NCBI RefSeq assembly: GCF_000972865.1
Contig: NZ_CP011144.1
Location: forward strand, 2,418,001-2,482,000
Direction: 5' to 3'
Source: Pseudoxanthomonas suwonensis
GTDB taxonomy: Bacteria > Pseudomonadota > Gammaproteobacteria > Xanthomonadales > Xanthomonadaceae
DNA: 64,000 nt
Shown: piece after piece, positions 50,995-59,139 of the stretch
How positions within the stretch are numbered: position 1 is the first letter of the stretch
Layout: every line of letters begins with the position of its first letter
The notes under the pieces: generated by a model
The model's input: only the letters and a program-made list of their open reading frames with translations
Told to the model about the DNA's origin: nothing
The model's database searches: none
Made by a program: the position numbers and the translations under genes

Positions 50995-51300
50995 GTGACA
51001 CAACACGTGATCTTGTATTTGTGTAGAGCACAGTTCGCTGGTGGCAGCGCCATAACGTACGCGCAAGCTCCAGAGATTGGCTCGTCGCACGACTGCATCC
51101 TGTTCGTATCGCAGGCTGCTCCCGACCATGACTTTGAAGCGGCACGTGGCCTACTTGCTAAACATGGCTGGGCAGACTCAGAGATGAGGTGCGCTGGGCC
51201 GTTCGAGTCAGAGAGCATCAATCCACAGCAAATGAGGGTGTTCCAGCACCACTACGAGGAGTGCTTAGAGCATGGTGACTCGCTGGTCTGGTATGCCTAA
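50995..51300 (+). CDS. cassette 6: hypothetical protein
   Basis: A 101-residue protein with GTG start: TQHVILYLCRAQFAGGSAIT, FVSQAAPDHDFEAARGLLAK, INPQQMRVFQHHYEECLEHG. There is no signal peptide or membrane helix, and several His and Cys. No family is recognised. The start is only seven bases from the attC right core, so translation needs a leaderless or read-through mechanism. The stop TAA is inside the next attC. Confidence 0.65.
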   Translation: MTQHVILYLCRAQFAGGSAITYAQAPEIGSSHDCILFVSQAAPDHDFEAARGLLAKHGWADSEMRCAGPFESESINPQQMRVFQHHYEECLEHGDSLVWYA

Positions 51301-51354
51301 CAATTCATTCAAGCCGAACCCGCTTCGCGGGTCGGCTTAATTCAGGCGTTAGAC
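51295..51354 (+). other. attC site 6
   Basis: GCCTAAC left core, GAACCCGCTTCGCGGGTCGG centre, GTTAGAC right core. Confidence 0.92.
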
Positions 51355-51359
51355 CTGCT

Positions 51360-51671
51360 ATGAAACCACTCGTCATCCCACCAGCAGCACAACGAGATGA
51401 GAAGGCCATCCAGATGCTCAGCGCCTGGATCGCTGAACAAGGACAACACTGCACTATCAACGTTGGCTTATGGCAAGACAACGGTCGCAATGAGGCCCCT
51501 GCATGGGGCATCTTCCTCGCGGACACGATCCGGCACATTGCCAATGCGCTTCAAGAGCAGTATGGCCAGCCAGCCCCCGATTCCATCTCGGCTATCCTTG
51601 AGTCACTCCACAATGAGCTTGGTGACCCAACTTCAGCTGTCCAAGGCGGATTCAGTCATGGTCACGGGTAG
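51360..51671 (+). CDS. cassette 7: DUF5076-like protein
   Basis: A 103-residue protein: MKPLVIPPAAQRDEKAIQML, SAWIAEQGQHCTINVGLWQD, EAPAWGIFLADTIRHIANAL, ending in a GGFSHGHG tail. This resembles DUF5076 proteins, small soluble proteins of unknown role found on chromosomes and in cassettes. The family call is from memory of the pattern. ATG 51360 lies five bases past the attC right core. Confidence 0.65.
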   Translation: MKPLVIPPAAQRDEKAIQMLSAWIAEQGQHCTINVGLWQDNGRNEAPAWGIFLADTIRHIANALQEQYGQPAPDSISAILESLHNELGDPTSAVQGGFSHGHG

Positions 51672-51674
51672 CAT

Positions 51675-51734
51675 GTCTAACAATTCATTCAAGCCGAACG
51701 GGCTTCGCCCGTCGGCTTAATTCAGGCGTTAGGC
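51675..51734 (+). other. attC site 7
   Basis: GTCTAAC left core, GAACGGGCTTCGCCCGTCGG centre, GTTAGGC right core. The arms read CGGGC/GCCCG, a full paired change relative to sites 4-6. Confidence 0.92.
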
Positions 51735-51752
51735 TCCTTGTGAGGTTCAAAA

Positions 51753-52061
51753 ATGTCTTGTAAGTGGGATCTGATCCTGCAAACAATTCTGCCACTCGTG
51801 GGTGGTGGCTTCGATGTCTATGCCGTTACTCAAGGGGGCGTCAATTACAAATTCGTCAATTCGCCAGCCGAGGCATGTCAGGCAACAAAGGTTGTACTGG
51901 CGCCACAGGGACTCAAGCCATTCGAGACAGAGAAGCCCATTGATGACCTTATGGGCCGCATCGAGTCTGTGCCCGACATTGAAGTACTTAAACTTGTGAA
52001 CCGTAGCGGCCCTTTCTACGGGTACTACTTGGAGGTCCGCCAGACAAGTGGCGAGGCCTAA
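51753..52061 (+). CDS. cassette 8: hypothetical protein
   Basis: A 102-residue soluble protein: SCKWDLILQTILPLVGGGFD, VYAVTQGGVNYKFVNSPAEA, RIESVPDIEVLKLVNRSGPF, YGYYLEVRQTSGEA. No signal peptide, no known family. TGTGAGG sits before ATG 51753. The stop is in attC 8. Confidence 0.65.
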   Translation: MSCKWDLILQTILPLVGGGFDVYAVTQGGVNYKFVNSPAEACQATKVVLAPQGLKPFETEKPIDDLMGRIESVPDIEVLKLVNRSGPFYGYYLEVRQTSGEA

Positions 52062-52118
52062 CAATTATTCATTCAAGCCGATGCCGCTTCGCGGTATGGC
52101 TTAATTCAAGCGTTAGGC
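52056..52118 (+). other. attC site 8
   Basis: GCCTAAC left core followed by a three-base insertion (AATTATTCATTC), GATGCCGCTTCGCGGTATGG centre, GTTAGGC right core. Sixty-three bases. Confidence 0.88.
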
Positions 52119-52123
52119 CAACC

Positions 52124-52555
52124 ATGAGATATCTGGCTGCCTCTGCACTTTTCCTCTTGCTTGCCGGATGCGCCGTGGAGTCCGACTCCACCTGCAAAGT
52201 TGACCCAGCCATATTTTGTGAGCCGTTTAAGCAGATCTCCGCTGAGTTGTCGCCAGAAGACAAGACGCATCTCTTGGAGGCAACGCCGTACGACATCACT
52301 CTGATGCATCGTGGCTTCGGCACAGCCATCCGGAACAGGTTTGACCTTTGGCATGACAATGATCTCACTCGCTTTTTCAAGAGCAATGGCGTAGATCATC
52401 CTGACAGCATGTCAGGGCCATTCATCACGGGGTTCATTGGCTACCTAGAAGGGCGGCAAGTTTTAATGACCGAGGAGATCGGGAAGATTCCTCCGCCTCC
52501 GCCTCCGCCTCCGCCTCTGCCTCCGCCTCCGCCTCCGCCGGAGTCGTCCGAGTGA
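52124..52555 (+). CDS. cassette 9: lipoprotein with polyproline tail
   Basis: A 143-residue protein. The lipoprotein signal MRYLAASALFLLLAGC has a clear lipobox LAGC. The mature domain contains LSPEDKTHLLEATPYDITLM and GPFITGFIGYLEGRQVLMTE, followed by a run of prolines broken by one leucine and ending in ESSE. The proline tract is encoded by CTCCGC hexamers (about 52488-52541), prone to copy-number change. It is likely anchored in a membrane facing the periplasm. Function unknown. Confidence 0.72.
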   Translation: MRYLAASALFLLLAGCAVESDSTCKVDPAIFCEPFKQISAELSPEDKTHLLEATPYDITLMHRGFGTAIRNRFDLWHDNDLTRFFKSNGVDHPDSMSGPFITGFIGYLEGRQVLMTEEIGKIPPPPPPPPPLPPPPPPPESSE

Positions 52556-52559
52556 GTGG

Positions 52560-52574
52560 GCCTAACAATTCATT
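52560..52574 (+). other. attC site 9, truncated
   Basis: GCCTAACAATTCATT is intact, then the sequence changes to GAAAAGGGGGTAGGTTC, an AAAAGGGGTCAGG-type repeat end. The right half of the attC is lost, so the array ends here. Confidence 0.85.
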
Positions 52575-52600
52575 GAAAAGGGGGTAGGTTCATTCTTGGG
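52575..52600. repeat. AAAAGGGGTCAGG-type half element
   Basis: GAAAAGGGGGTAGGTTCATTC, one degenerate arm of the repeat family that is confined to 52.5-61.7 kb. It abuts the broken attC. Confidence 0.65.
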
Positions 52601-52815
52601 AGACTACTGGCACCAGCCGGCTTGTGGGTCATCGGTTGGCTGGGGGCAGTTCAAGCGGCGCTTGCAGCTGTACGAATTCCCGCTCGACGAATCGCAACGG
52701 ACCCGCCATGGCAGGGAGGCGGAGGCAACCAGGTACATGGATTGAAAAGTGCCAAGGGAATTTCTCTGCTTGGGGCGGAGGGATAGGTGAAGCATTTGAA
52801 TCGGGGAGGATATCG

Positions 52816-53751
52816 GTGCTCGAAGCAACACGTACGACGTTGAAGATCGCGCTTTCCATGTACGCCCTGGCGGTTGCCGGCGTCGCCGGGGCGCAGGATC
52901 TGGAACTGGCCCGGCAGCTCGCCGGGGAACTGGCCTACGAGCAGGCGTTCGATGACGGGGAATCGGCCTGTATCGAGAAGATGTCGGCTCAGGACATCGA
53001 AGGCGATGTCGCCAATACCCCCGAGCTACTGGGTGGCATCCAGCCGGGCGATCCGGAGTGGGTGGAGGCGCGGGCGCTCTATGCCGATATGCTGCGGGAT
53101 GGCTGCCTCTATGGGAAGGCAGCCGTGCTGGATGCCTTCGTCGGCGGGCTTGCGCAGTCGCTCTCGACGGATGACATGCGCGCCCTGATAGCGTTCTATC
53201 GCAGCGACCTGGGCGTGACACTCCGGAATGCATCCATATCTGCGAATTCCACGGCCTACCGGGCCTACGAGCCCGTGGTCGGGCCCGGCGAGGCCTATGA
53301 CGCCTTCGCGGAAAAGATCGCGGCGATTCTTGCGCGGCGCACCCCCTCCGGCAGCCCGGCGGAGGCACAACGGACACCCGTCGCGCTCGAGACGGCGGAT
53401 GCGGCGGTCGCGCTGTCGGACCGGTTCATGCAGGACATCGTGAAAGGCCGGGTGAGCCAGGCCTTCGAAATGGCCAGGACCCATACCCTCGTGGCCGACG
53501 CCGACATCGGCAAGATGATCGCGGACCTCGAGCAGGTCGGGCCCGCCATGGCCAACCGCTTCGGTGAAAGCATCGGCTACGAACTGCTCCACAACGACAG
53601 CATCGGCGGTTCGCTGATCCGTTCGGTGTTCCTGCACCGTTTCCAGAACCACGCGATGGTCTGGATGTTCGTCTGGTACAGGGGCGACAGCGGCTGGATG
53701 CTTTCAACGTTCAGGTACTCGGATGACGTTTCCTTGCTGTTCGGACGATAG
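52816..53751 (+). CDS. exported DUF2059-like protein
   Basis: A 311-residue protein. GTG 52816 is fixed by GGGGAGGA seven bases upstream and by the signal peptide that follows (TTLKIALSMYALAVAGVAGAQ). LSTDDMRALIAFYRSDLGVT is the helical DUF2059-type motif. The C-terminal third (MQDIVKGRVSQAFEMARTHT, SLIRSVFLHRFQNHAMVWMF) looks like a separate domain of the DUF3887/NTF2-like type. It is periplasmic, with no catalytic motif. It directly follows the cassette array. Confidence 0.65.
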   Translation: MLEATRTTLKIALSMYALAVAGVAGAQDLELARQLAGELAYEQAFDDGESACIEKMSAQDIEGDVANTPELLGGIQPGDPEWVEARALYADMLRDGCLYGKAAVLDAFVGGLAQSLSTDDMRALIAFYRSDLGVTLRNASISANSTAYRAYEPVVGPGEAYDAFAEKIAAILARRTPSGSPAEAQRTPVALETADAAVALSDRFMQDIVKGRVSQAFEMARTHTLVADADIGKMIADLEQVGPAMANRFGESIGYELLHNDSIGGSLIRSVFLHRFQNHAMVWMFVWYRGDSGWMLSTFRYSDDVSLLFGR

Positions 53752-53770
53752 CCGCGGTATCCGGGAGTAA

Positions 53771-53945
53771 GGTCAGAGTGCAATTTTCAAGAACGGAACC
53801 CATCGTATAAGGGGTCCGTAAAAGGGGTCAGAGGAAGTATCTGCTTCAAACACCAATTCCCTCTGGCCCCTTTTGTAGAAATGAACCTGACCCCTTTTTA
53901 GGTGCCGCGGCATCCATCGAAAAAGGGGTCAGGTACATTTATGCT
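53771..53945. repeat. AAAAGGGGTCAGG-type repeat cluster
   Basis: Three arms facing each other: AAAAGGGGTCAGAGG (53819), ATGAACCTGACCCCTTTTT (53881-53899) and AAAAAGGGGTCAGGTACATTT (53920-53940), plus a fragment GGTCAGAGTGCAATTTTC (53771-53788). It fills the 276-base gap before the GyrI-like gene. Confidence 0.75.
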
Positions 53946-54027
53946 CTCGGCCTGTATATGTGATCCCGCCCCTTCTTTGTCCGCGACACCCGCCTATCGA
54001 TAGTAGCGGCTGGCCATCCGCATATGC

Positions 54028-54519
54028 CTAGTCCTTCAGCTTGATCGTTACCGTAGTGCGCAGATTTCGGGAATCAAGCTCTTCGTCCGGGCTGTTGTGA
54101 TAGATCTCCGAGCGGTGCGCGAACCACTCCCCGTCCGCCTGCTGCCGACTGTCGAACGCCAGCCCGGCATGGCGTGCCCAGCCGATCAGCACGCCGTTGA
54201 CGGCAATGAGATCGTCGTAGGGGCCGAAATAGGTGATCTCGGCATACCGGCCTGCCGGAAGGACGCCACTCGTGAAGTCGCCGTCGGCGTCCACGGGGTG
54301 TTCCAGCGGAACTCCGAACTCCATCTCGAGCCGCGGCATGTCCACCACGTTGTGCTTGAAAAACACTGGGCCGGCCGGCTGCAGTCCGTTTGTATGCAGG
54401 TATGAAAACAACCGGTCCAGAATCGCGGGAATCTCGGCATCGAACGGCAAGGTCACCTGCTTCTTCAGCGCGAGGTAGGGTGTTGCGGGTCGTTCGACCA
54501 CTTCCGGCAGGGTCAGCAT
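54028..54519 (-). CDS. GyrI-like (SOUL/AraC-effector) domain protein
   Basis: A 163-residue stand-alone effector-binding domain: TPYLALKKQVTLPFDAEIPA, ILDRLFSYLHTNGLQPAGPV, MEFGVPLEHP, LPAGRYAEITYFGPYDDLIA. It has the GyrI/BmrR-type fold that binds amphipathic small molecules. There is no DNA-binding domain. It is likely cytosolic; some members are hydrolases of cytotoxic compounds. Confidence 0.82.
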   Translation of the reverse strand: MLTLPEVVERPATPYLALKKQVTLPFDAEIPAILDRLFSYLHTNGLQPAGPVFFKHNVVDMPRLEMEFGVPLEHPVDADGDFTSGVLPAGRYAEITYFGPYDDLIAVNGVLIGWARHAGLAFDSRQQADGEWFAHRSEIYHNSPDEELDSRNLRTTVTIKLKD

Positions 54520-54622
54520 CGGGGCGGCTCTCCTGGTTGGCAGGCGATGGGCTCATTGCGCTATCCATCACGGGTTCGACGACCGGGAGATCGGCAAATC
54601 GACAATCGATGGGCATGAACCC

Positions 54623-54690
54623 CCAAAGAGGGTCAGGTACATTTTCAGCCAGTGCTCGCAGCCTGTAGAAAATGAACCTGACCCCATTTC
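54623..54690. repeat. AAAAGGGGTCAGG-type inverted pair
   Basis: GGGTCAGGTACATTTTC and GAAAATGAACCTGACCCC face each other around about 30 bases, forming one hairpin-capable unit between two convergently or divergently read genes. Confidence 0.8.
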
Positions 54691-54711
54691 AGGCTGCGCG
54701 GGCGGCGGCCA

Positions 54712-55038
54712 TCAGCCGATCTTCAGCGAGGCGATGCGGTCTCCATCGAGCACGAACGCATAGGTGAGCCGCGCCGGCGAGCCGGGGAAGTCGCCTTCCA
54801 CCCTGGCCAGCACCTCGACCGTCGAGCCCGTGCGCGCGGCCGACAGCGGCTGCGCATGGAAGCCATAGCGGGTCCGCGTCGCCTGCAGCCAGGCGCCGAT
54901 GGCTTCCAGGCCGCGGTGTTCTTCGTGTTCGTCGTGGACCAGCGCATCGGCTGCGAAGCATGCCGGCAGCCGGCTAGCGTCGCCGCTGTTGCTGGCCGAA
55001 TAGAAGGTTTCGACGGCTGGGGGTAGCTGGATCGTCAT
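54712..55038 (-). CDS. nuclear transport factor 2 (SnoaL-like) family protein
   Basis: A 108-residue single-domain protein: LPPAVETFYSASNSGDASRL, PACFAADALVHDEHEEHRGL, EAIGAWLQATRTRYGFHAQP, ARLTYAFVLDGDRIASLKIG. It has the SnoaL-like cone fold, often a small isomerase, hydrolase or binding protein. It is divergent from the HxlR regulator, which probably controls it. Confidence 0.85.
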   Translation of the reverse strand: MTIQLPPAVETFYSASNSGDASRLPACFAADALVHDEHEEHRGLEAIGAWLQATRTRYGFHAQPLSAARTGSTVEVLARVEGDFPGSPARLTYAFVLDGDRIASLKIG

Positions 55039-55056
55039 GGCGGATGCGCCGTATTT

Positions 55057-55107
55057 GCGGTGCGCAGATTCTGGGGAGACACTTCCGCCTGCACAAGAAC
55101 GCACCGC
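55057..55107. promoter_or_regulatory. dyad between NTF2-like and HxlR genes
   Basis: GCGGTGCG (55057-55064) and CGCACCGC (55100-55107) are perfect complements 35 bases apart inside the 87-base divergent gap. They could be paired operator half sites for the HxlR-type regulator. Confidence 0.4.
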
Positions 55108-55125
55108 GAAGTAGGTAGCGCACCC

Positions 55126-55464
55126 ATGGGTAAGGCCCACACGCCGGAATCGGCCGCCGCGGGCGTCGGCCAGGCACTGCGCCTGATCGACGGCCGCTGG
55201 AAGCTGGTCATCCTCTTCCACCTGTTCGGCGGCCAGGTGCGGCGCTTCTCGGAGCTGGAACGATCGATCCCCGGCATCTCGCAGAAGATGCTGGCCCAGC
55301 AGTTGCGCCAGCTCGAGGCCGACGGCCTGGTGCAACGGCAGGTCCATCCGGAGGTACCGCCGAAGGTGGAGTACCGCCTGACCGACTGGGGCCAGTCGCT
55401 GTGCCCGGCGCTGGATGCGCTGCTGGGTTGGGCGGAGCGGAAAGGAGAAAAGGCGGGGGTGTGA
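55126..55464 (+). CDS. HxlR-family transcriptional regulator
   Basis: A 112-residue winged-helix protein: QALRLIDGRWKLVILFHLFG, RRFSELERSIPGISQKMLAQ, QLRQLEADGLVQRQVHPEVP, VEYRLTDWGQSLCPALDALL. This is the full HxlR domain. HxlR proteins respond to redox or electrophile stress or small molecules and usually control a divergent gene, here the NTF2-like one. ATG 55126 is the nearest start to the domain. Confidence 0.92.
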   Translation: MGKAHTPESAAAGVGQALRLIDGRWKLVILFHLFGGQVRRFSELERSIPGISQKMLAQQLRQLEADGLVQRQVHPEVPPKVEYRLTDWGQSLCPALDALLGWAERKGEKAGV

Positions 55465-55492
55465 TCCGAGGAGGGGGAACGGAAGCCGGCGC

Positions 55493-57514
55493 TTACCGCT
55501 CCAGGCGCGCGCGGGCGGCCTCCAGGTTGAACGGCCGGCCCAGGAACGCCTCGATCGATTCCGCCGCGGGGCGCGAGCCGCCCGTCGCGAGCACCTCGTC
55601 GCGGTAACGCCGCGCGGTGGCGAGGTCGCGCATGCCATTGGCCTCGAACTCCGTGAGCAGGTCGGTGGCGATCGCGCCGCTCCAGAGGTAGGTGTAGTAG
55701 ATGGCCGAATAGCCGTCCAGGTGGCCGAAACTGGCGTACGGGTGGATGCCGTCGGGGTAGGGCGAAAGGTCGTAGCGCGAATAGCTTTCGCGGGCGAGCG
55801 CATCCAGATCGATGCCCGCGGGATCACGGTTGTAGTAGTTCAGCGAAATCGAGGCGAGTCCCAGCTGGCGCATGAGCCACAGCCCCCGGGCGAAGTAGCG
55901 CGCCGAGTTCATTCGCTCGACCAGCTCGCGTGGGATCGTCCCCCCTTTCGCGTTCACGGCGAAGGTCGCGAGCGTGTCGTAGTCCCACACCCATTCCTCC
56001 AGCAGCGTCGAGGGCGACTCCATGAAGTCCCATTCGAGCCGGTTGTAGTCGAGCTGGGCATAGCGCTGGTGACCGGAGAACATGCCATGCATCAGGTGGC
56101 CGAATTCGTGCAGGAAGGTGACGACCTCGCCGTGCGTCATCAGTCCGGTTTCGTGGTCGCCGCGCGGGAAGTTGCAGACCAGCGCGCCCACCGGAATGGC
56201 GCCCGGCCCGCCGGGACGGATCGGGAAATTGGCGGCATGGCTGAACTTGCCGTCGCGTGGGTGCATGTCGAGGAAGATGCGCCCCAGCAGCCGGCCGTTC
56301 TGGTGGATCTCGTAGGCTCCGACGCTCTCATGCCAGACCGGGGCGTCGGCCCATTCACTGAAGCGGACGTCGAACAGGTCGCTCACCAGGGCGATGATGC
56401 CGTCGCGCACCTGGTCGTAGGCGAAATAGGAGCGCACCTCCTGGCCGTCGAGCGCGTACTCCTCGCGGCGGACGATCTCCTGCACATAGCCGCTGTCCCA
56501 GCGCTGCAGCGCATCCGCATGCGGAGCGTCGCTGCGCAGGCGTTGCAGCAGGCGGCCATAGTCGCGTTGCGCCGAGGGGGTCGCGTAGGTCGCCAGTTGT
56601 TCGATGAACTCCCCGGCGCGCGCCGGGTTGCCGATCATCTTGTCCACGGTGGCGACTTCGGCGTAGTTGGTGAAGCCGAGCAGCCGTGCCAGTTCGTAGC
56701 GTCTTTCCAGGAGCGCGGTGATGGTCGCTACGTTCTCGGGATAGCCGCGGTTGTTGAAGGTCTCGAACACCGCCCGGCGCGTGGCTTCGTCGCGCGCATA
56801 GGTCAGGATCGGGAACACGTCCGGATACTGCATGGTGATACGGATGCGTCCGTCCGCCGCCGCGGGGTGGGCGGCGATGTAGTCTTCCGGCAGCCCCTCC
56901 AGGGCGTGCACACCGGCGAGATGCACGGCGCTCTGGTCCTCGCGCAACACACGCGCGAATCTCAGGCCGAGATCGGTGATCTCGGCGTTGAGTGCCGAAA
57001 TCCGGGTGCGCGTGGCGTCGTCCTTGTCAACGCCAGCAAGACGAAAGTCCGTGAGTGCGCGGGTAACGGAGTGCCGGTCGATCGCATCCGCACCGGAGAG
57101 ATCGATCGCAACCAGCCGGTCGTAGAGCGGGCGCGACAGCATGGTTCCCGACTGGAAGGCGCTCAGGCGCGTGGTGCAGGCCTCGCCCGCGGCGCGGATC
57201 CCTGCATCGGGATTGGTCTCCTGCACGAGCCGCGCATCGGCGATGCCGGCGTTGAGCACGTTGTAGAGCCGATCGAACTGGGCGAAGTCCGCCTCGATCG
57301 AGGCTGGCCCCGATCGGCTCTCCAGCGCGGTGCGCAGGGTCGAGGCGCGGGCAAGGATTTCGTCGCAGCGTGTGGCAAAGGCTTCGGCCGAAGCGGGGGC
57401 GCCGTGCAGCTCGGCCACCCAGGCATCGAGGGAATTCTCCTGCGGCGAGGCGGCGATGCTGCAGGCGGCTGCGAGCATGGCGAGGCATACGGAGACGGCG
57501 CGGACTGCGTGCAT
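55493..57514 (-). CDS. exported M3-family metallopeptidase (Dcp/oligopeptidase type)
   Basis: A 673-residue protein. The export signal MHAVRAVSVCLAMLAAACSI has a Cys that is a weak lipobox candidate (AAAC). Zinc motif HEFGH at residues 469-473 (FLHEFGHLMHGMFSGH), third ligand Glu in ESPSTLLEEWVWDY. It cleaves oligopeptides and is probably periplasmic. The start at 57514 opens on the signal; an upstream in-frame ATG at 57556 would add 14 residues. The length is typical of the family. Confidence 0.92.
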   Translation of the reverse strand: MHAVRAVSVCLAMLAAACSIAASPQENSLDAWVAELHGAPASAEAFATRCDEILARASTLRTALESRSGPASIEADFAQFDRLYNVLNAGIADARLVQETNPDAGIRAAGEACTTRLSAFQSGTMLSRPLYDRLVAIDLSGADAIDRHSVTRALTDFRLAGVDKDDATRTRISALNAEITDLGLRFARVLREDQSAVHLAGVHALEGLPEDYIAAHPAAADGRIRITMQYPDVFPILTYARDEATRRAVFETFNNRGYPENVATITALLERRYELARLLGFTNYAEVATVDKMIGNPARAGEFIEQLATYATPSAQRDYGRLLQRLRSDAPHADALQRWDSGYVQEIVRREEYALDGQEVRSYFAYDQVRDGIIALVSDLFDVRFSEWADAPVWHESVGAYEIHQNGRLLGRIFLDMHPRDGKFSHAANFPIRPGGPGAIPVGALVCNFPRGDHETGLMTHGEVVTFLHEFGHLMHGMFSGHQRYAQLDYNRLEWDFMESPSTLLEEWVWDYDTLATFAVNAKGGTIPRELVERMNSARYFARGLWLMRQLGLASISLNYYNRDPAGIDLDALARESYSRYDLSPYPDGIHPYASFGHLDGYSAIYYTYLWSGAIATDLLTEFEANGMRDLATARRYRDEVLATGGSRPAAESIEAFLGRPFNLEAARARLER

Positions 57515-57799
57515 GGAATCCCCGACGGCATGGCGTCGGGGGCACGTTAAGGGCATGCGGCGCGTGGGTCAACTTCGTGCATTGTCCGCAAGGAAGCGGG
57601 ATGCCAGGGATGTTTCCCTATCCTCTCCTGGCGGAAAAGGTGTCCGGCGAAAAAGGTGTCGGGGAAGGCTTCCAGGAGGGAAAGTGGTCAGATGCATCTT
57701 TCGAGGAAGGTGTCGTAGACGCTTTCCGGGAATGGTGGTCCCGGTTTTCGCAGCCCCGTGCCGTTACCATCACCCCTCCACCATCTTCCCGGAGGGATC

Positions 57800-59116
57800 A
57801 TGCGTGCAGTCATGGCGTGCCTGCTGGCACTGGGAATCGGCCTGGCGCCCGCGGCGCGTGCGCAGGACACCGCCAGGGCCGGGGGTCCGGCGCAGGTGCG
57901 CATCGTGCAGGACGCCGACGGTTACCGGATGACGGTCGACGGCCAGCCGTACTACGTGCGCGGCGCCGGTTCGGCCGGTGGCGACCTGGAGCAGCTGGCC
58001 GCGCGCGGCGGCAACTCGTTCCGCACCTGGAGCACGGGTACCGACGTGGCGCAGGTGCGCGCGATGCTCGACCGTGCGCAACGCAACGGCCTGACGGTGG
58101 CGATGGGCCTGGCGGTGGGCAAGGAACGCCACGGCTTCGACTACGACGATCCGGAGGCGGTGGCCGCGCAGCTTGCAGCGCTGCGAGAGCAGGTGCGCCT
58201 GTACAAGGACCACCCGGCGGTGCTGATGTGGCTGGTCGGCAACGAGCTGAACCTGGAATACCGCAACCCGAAGGTATGGGACGCGGTCGGACAGATCGCC
58301 GACATGATCCACGAGGAAGACCCGAACCATCCGGTGATGACGCCGCTGGCCGGTTTCGACCGCGAGCTGATCGACCGGATCAAGGCGCGTGCGCCGTCGC
58401 TGGACCTGATCGGGGTGCAGCTCTACGGCGATATCGGCGAGCTGCCGGCCAAGCTGCGCGCCGCCGACTGGACCGGGCCGTACATCGTCACCGAATGGGG
58501 CCCGACCGGGCACTGGGAAAGCCCGCTCACCTCCTGGGGCGCGCCGGTGGAGGACGATGCCTCGCGCAAGGCGGAACTGTTCCAGCAGCGCTACCGCGAG
58601 GTCATCGCCGCCGACACCCGCCAGGGCCTGGGCTCGTACGTGTTCCTGTGGGGCAACAAGCAGGAGCGCACGCCCACCTGGTATGGCCTGTTCCTGCCCA
58701 CCGGCGAGTCCACCCCGGCTGTCGACGCGATGCAGCAGCTGTGGACCGGCCGCTGGCCGGACAACCGCGCCCCGTCAATCGAACCGGCCCGCATCGATGG
58801 CCGCCTCGCCACCGACAGCGTCGTGCTGGCGCCGGGATCCACGCATACGGCCACCGCGCCGGCCAGGGATGCCGACGGCGACCGGCTGCAATGGCACTGG
58901 TATGCACTGGAGGAGAGCACCGCCACCTCCATTGGCGGCGACCCCGAGGCAGTGCCGGCGCAGGTGGAGCTGCACGCCACCACCGACAGCGACGGCCGCC
59001 TGCACTTCACCGCGCCGGCCAGGCCCGGCAACTACCGCCTGTTCGTGGAAGTACGCGACGGCCAGGGGCATGCCGCGTACGCGAACATCCCGTTCCGGGC
59101 GGAGGAGCCGCGGTGA
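57800..59116 (+). CDS. secreted glycoside-hydrolase-like TIM barrel protein
   Basis: A 438-residue protein. The signal peptide MRAVMACLLALGIGLAPAARA begins after GGAGGG and fixes ATG 57800. A GH2/GH5-like TIM barrel follows: GQPYYVRGAGSAGGDLEQLA, MWLVGNELN (acid/base Glu149) and YIVTEWGPTG (nucleophile Glu232). The C-terminal about 100 residues form an Ig/PKD-like beta domain (ARDADGDRLQWHWYALE). It is a clan GH-A hydrolase by motif; the substrate is undetermined. Confidence 0.78.
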   Translation: MRAVMACLLALGIGLAPAARAQDTARAGGPAQVRIVQDADGYRMTVDGQPYYVRGAGSAGGDLEQLAARGGNSFRTWSTGTDVAQVRAMLDRAQRNGLTVAMGLAVGKERHGFDYDDPEAVAAQLAALREQVRLYKDHPAVLMWLVGNELNLEYRNPKVWDAVGQIADMIHEEDPNHPVMTPLAGFDRELIDRIKARAPSLDLIGVQLYGDIGELPAKLRAADWTGPYIVTEWGPTGHWESPLTSWGAPVEDDASRKAELFQQRYREVIAADTRQGLGSYVFLWGNKQERTPTWYGLFLPTGESTPAVDAMQQLWTGRWPDNRAPSIEPARIDGRLATDSVVLAPGSTHTATAPARDADGDRLQWHWYALEESTATSIGGDPEAVPAQVELHATTDSDGRLHFTAPARPGNYRLFVEVRDGQGHAAYANIPFRAEEPR

Positions 59117-59139
59117 GCGAGCGGGAAAAGGAGCACGCG

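Larger units (their letters stand above)
49042..52574 (+). mobile_element. integron cassette array without visible integrase (CALIN-type)
   Basis: Nine consecutive units, all on the plus strand, each ending in an attC-like site of about 60 bases with the shared core TAACAATTCATTCAAGCCGA ... TTCAAGCGTTA. Clean cassettes measure 340-392 bases. Genes are promoterless, stop inside or next to their attC, and have lower GC and more ordinary codon variety than the chromosome around them. No intI gene or attI is present in 64 kb. The array lies between the nrdJb terminator and an AAAAGGGG-type repeat that cuts the last attC. Confidence 0.88.
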
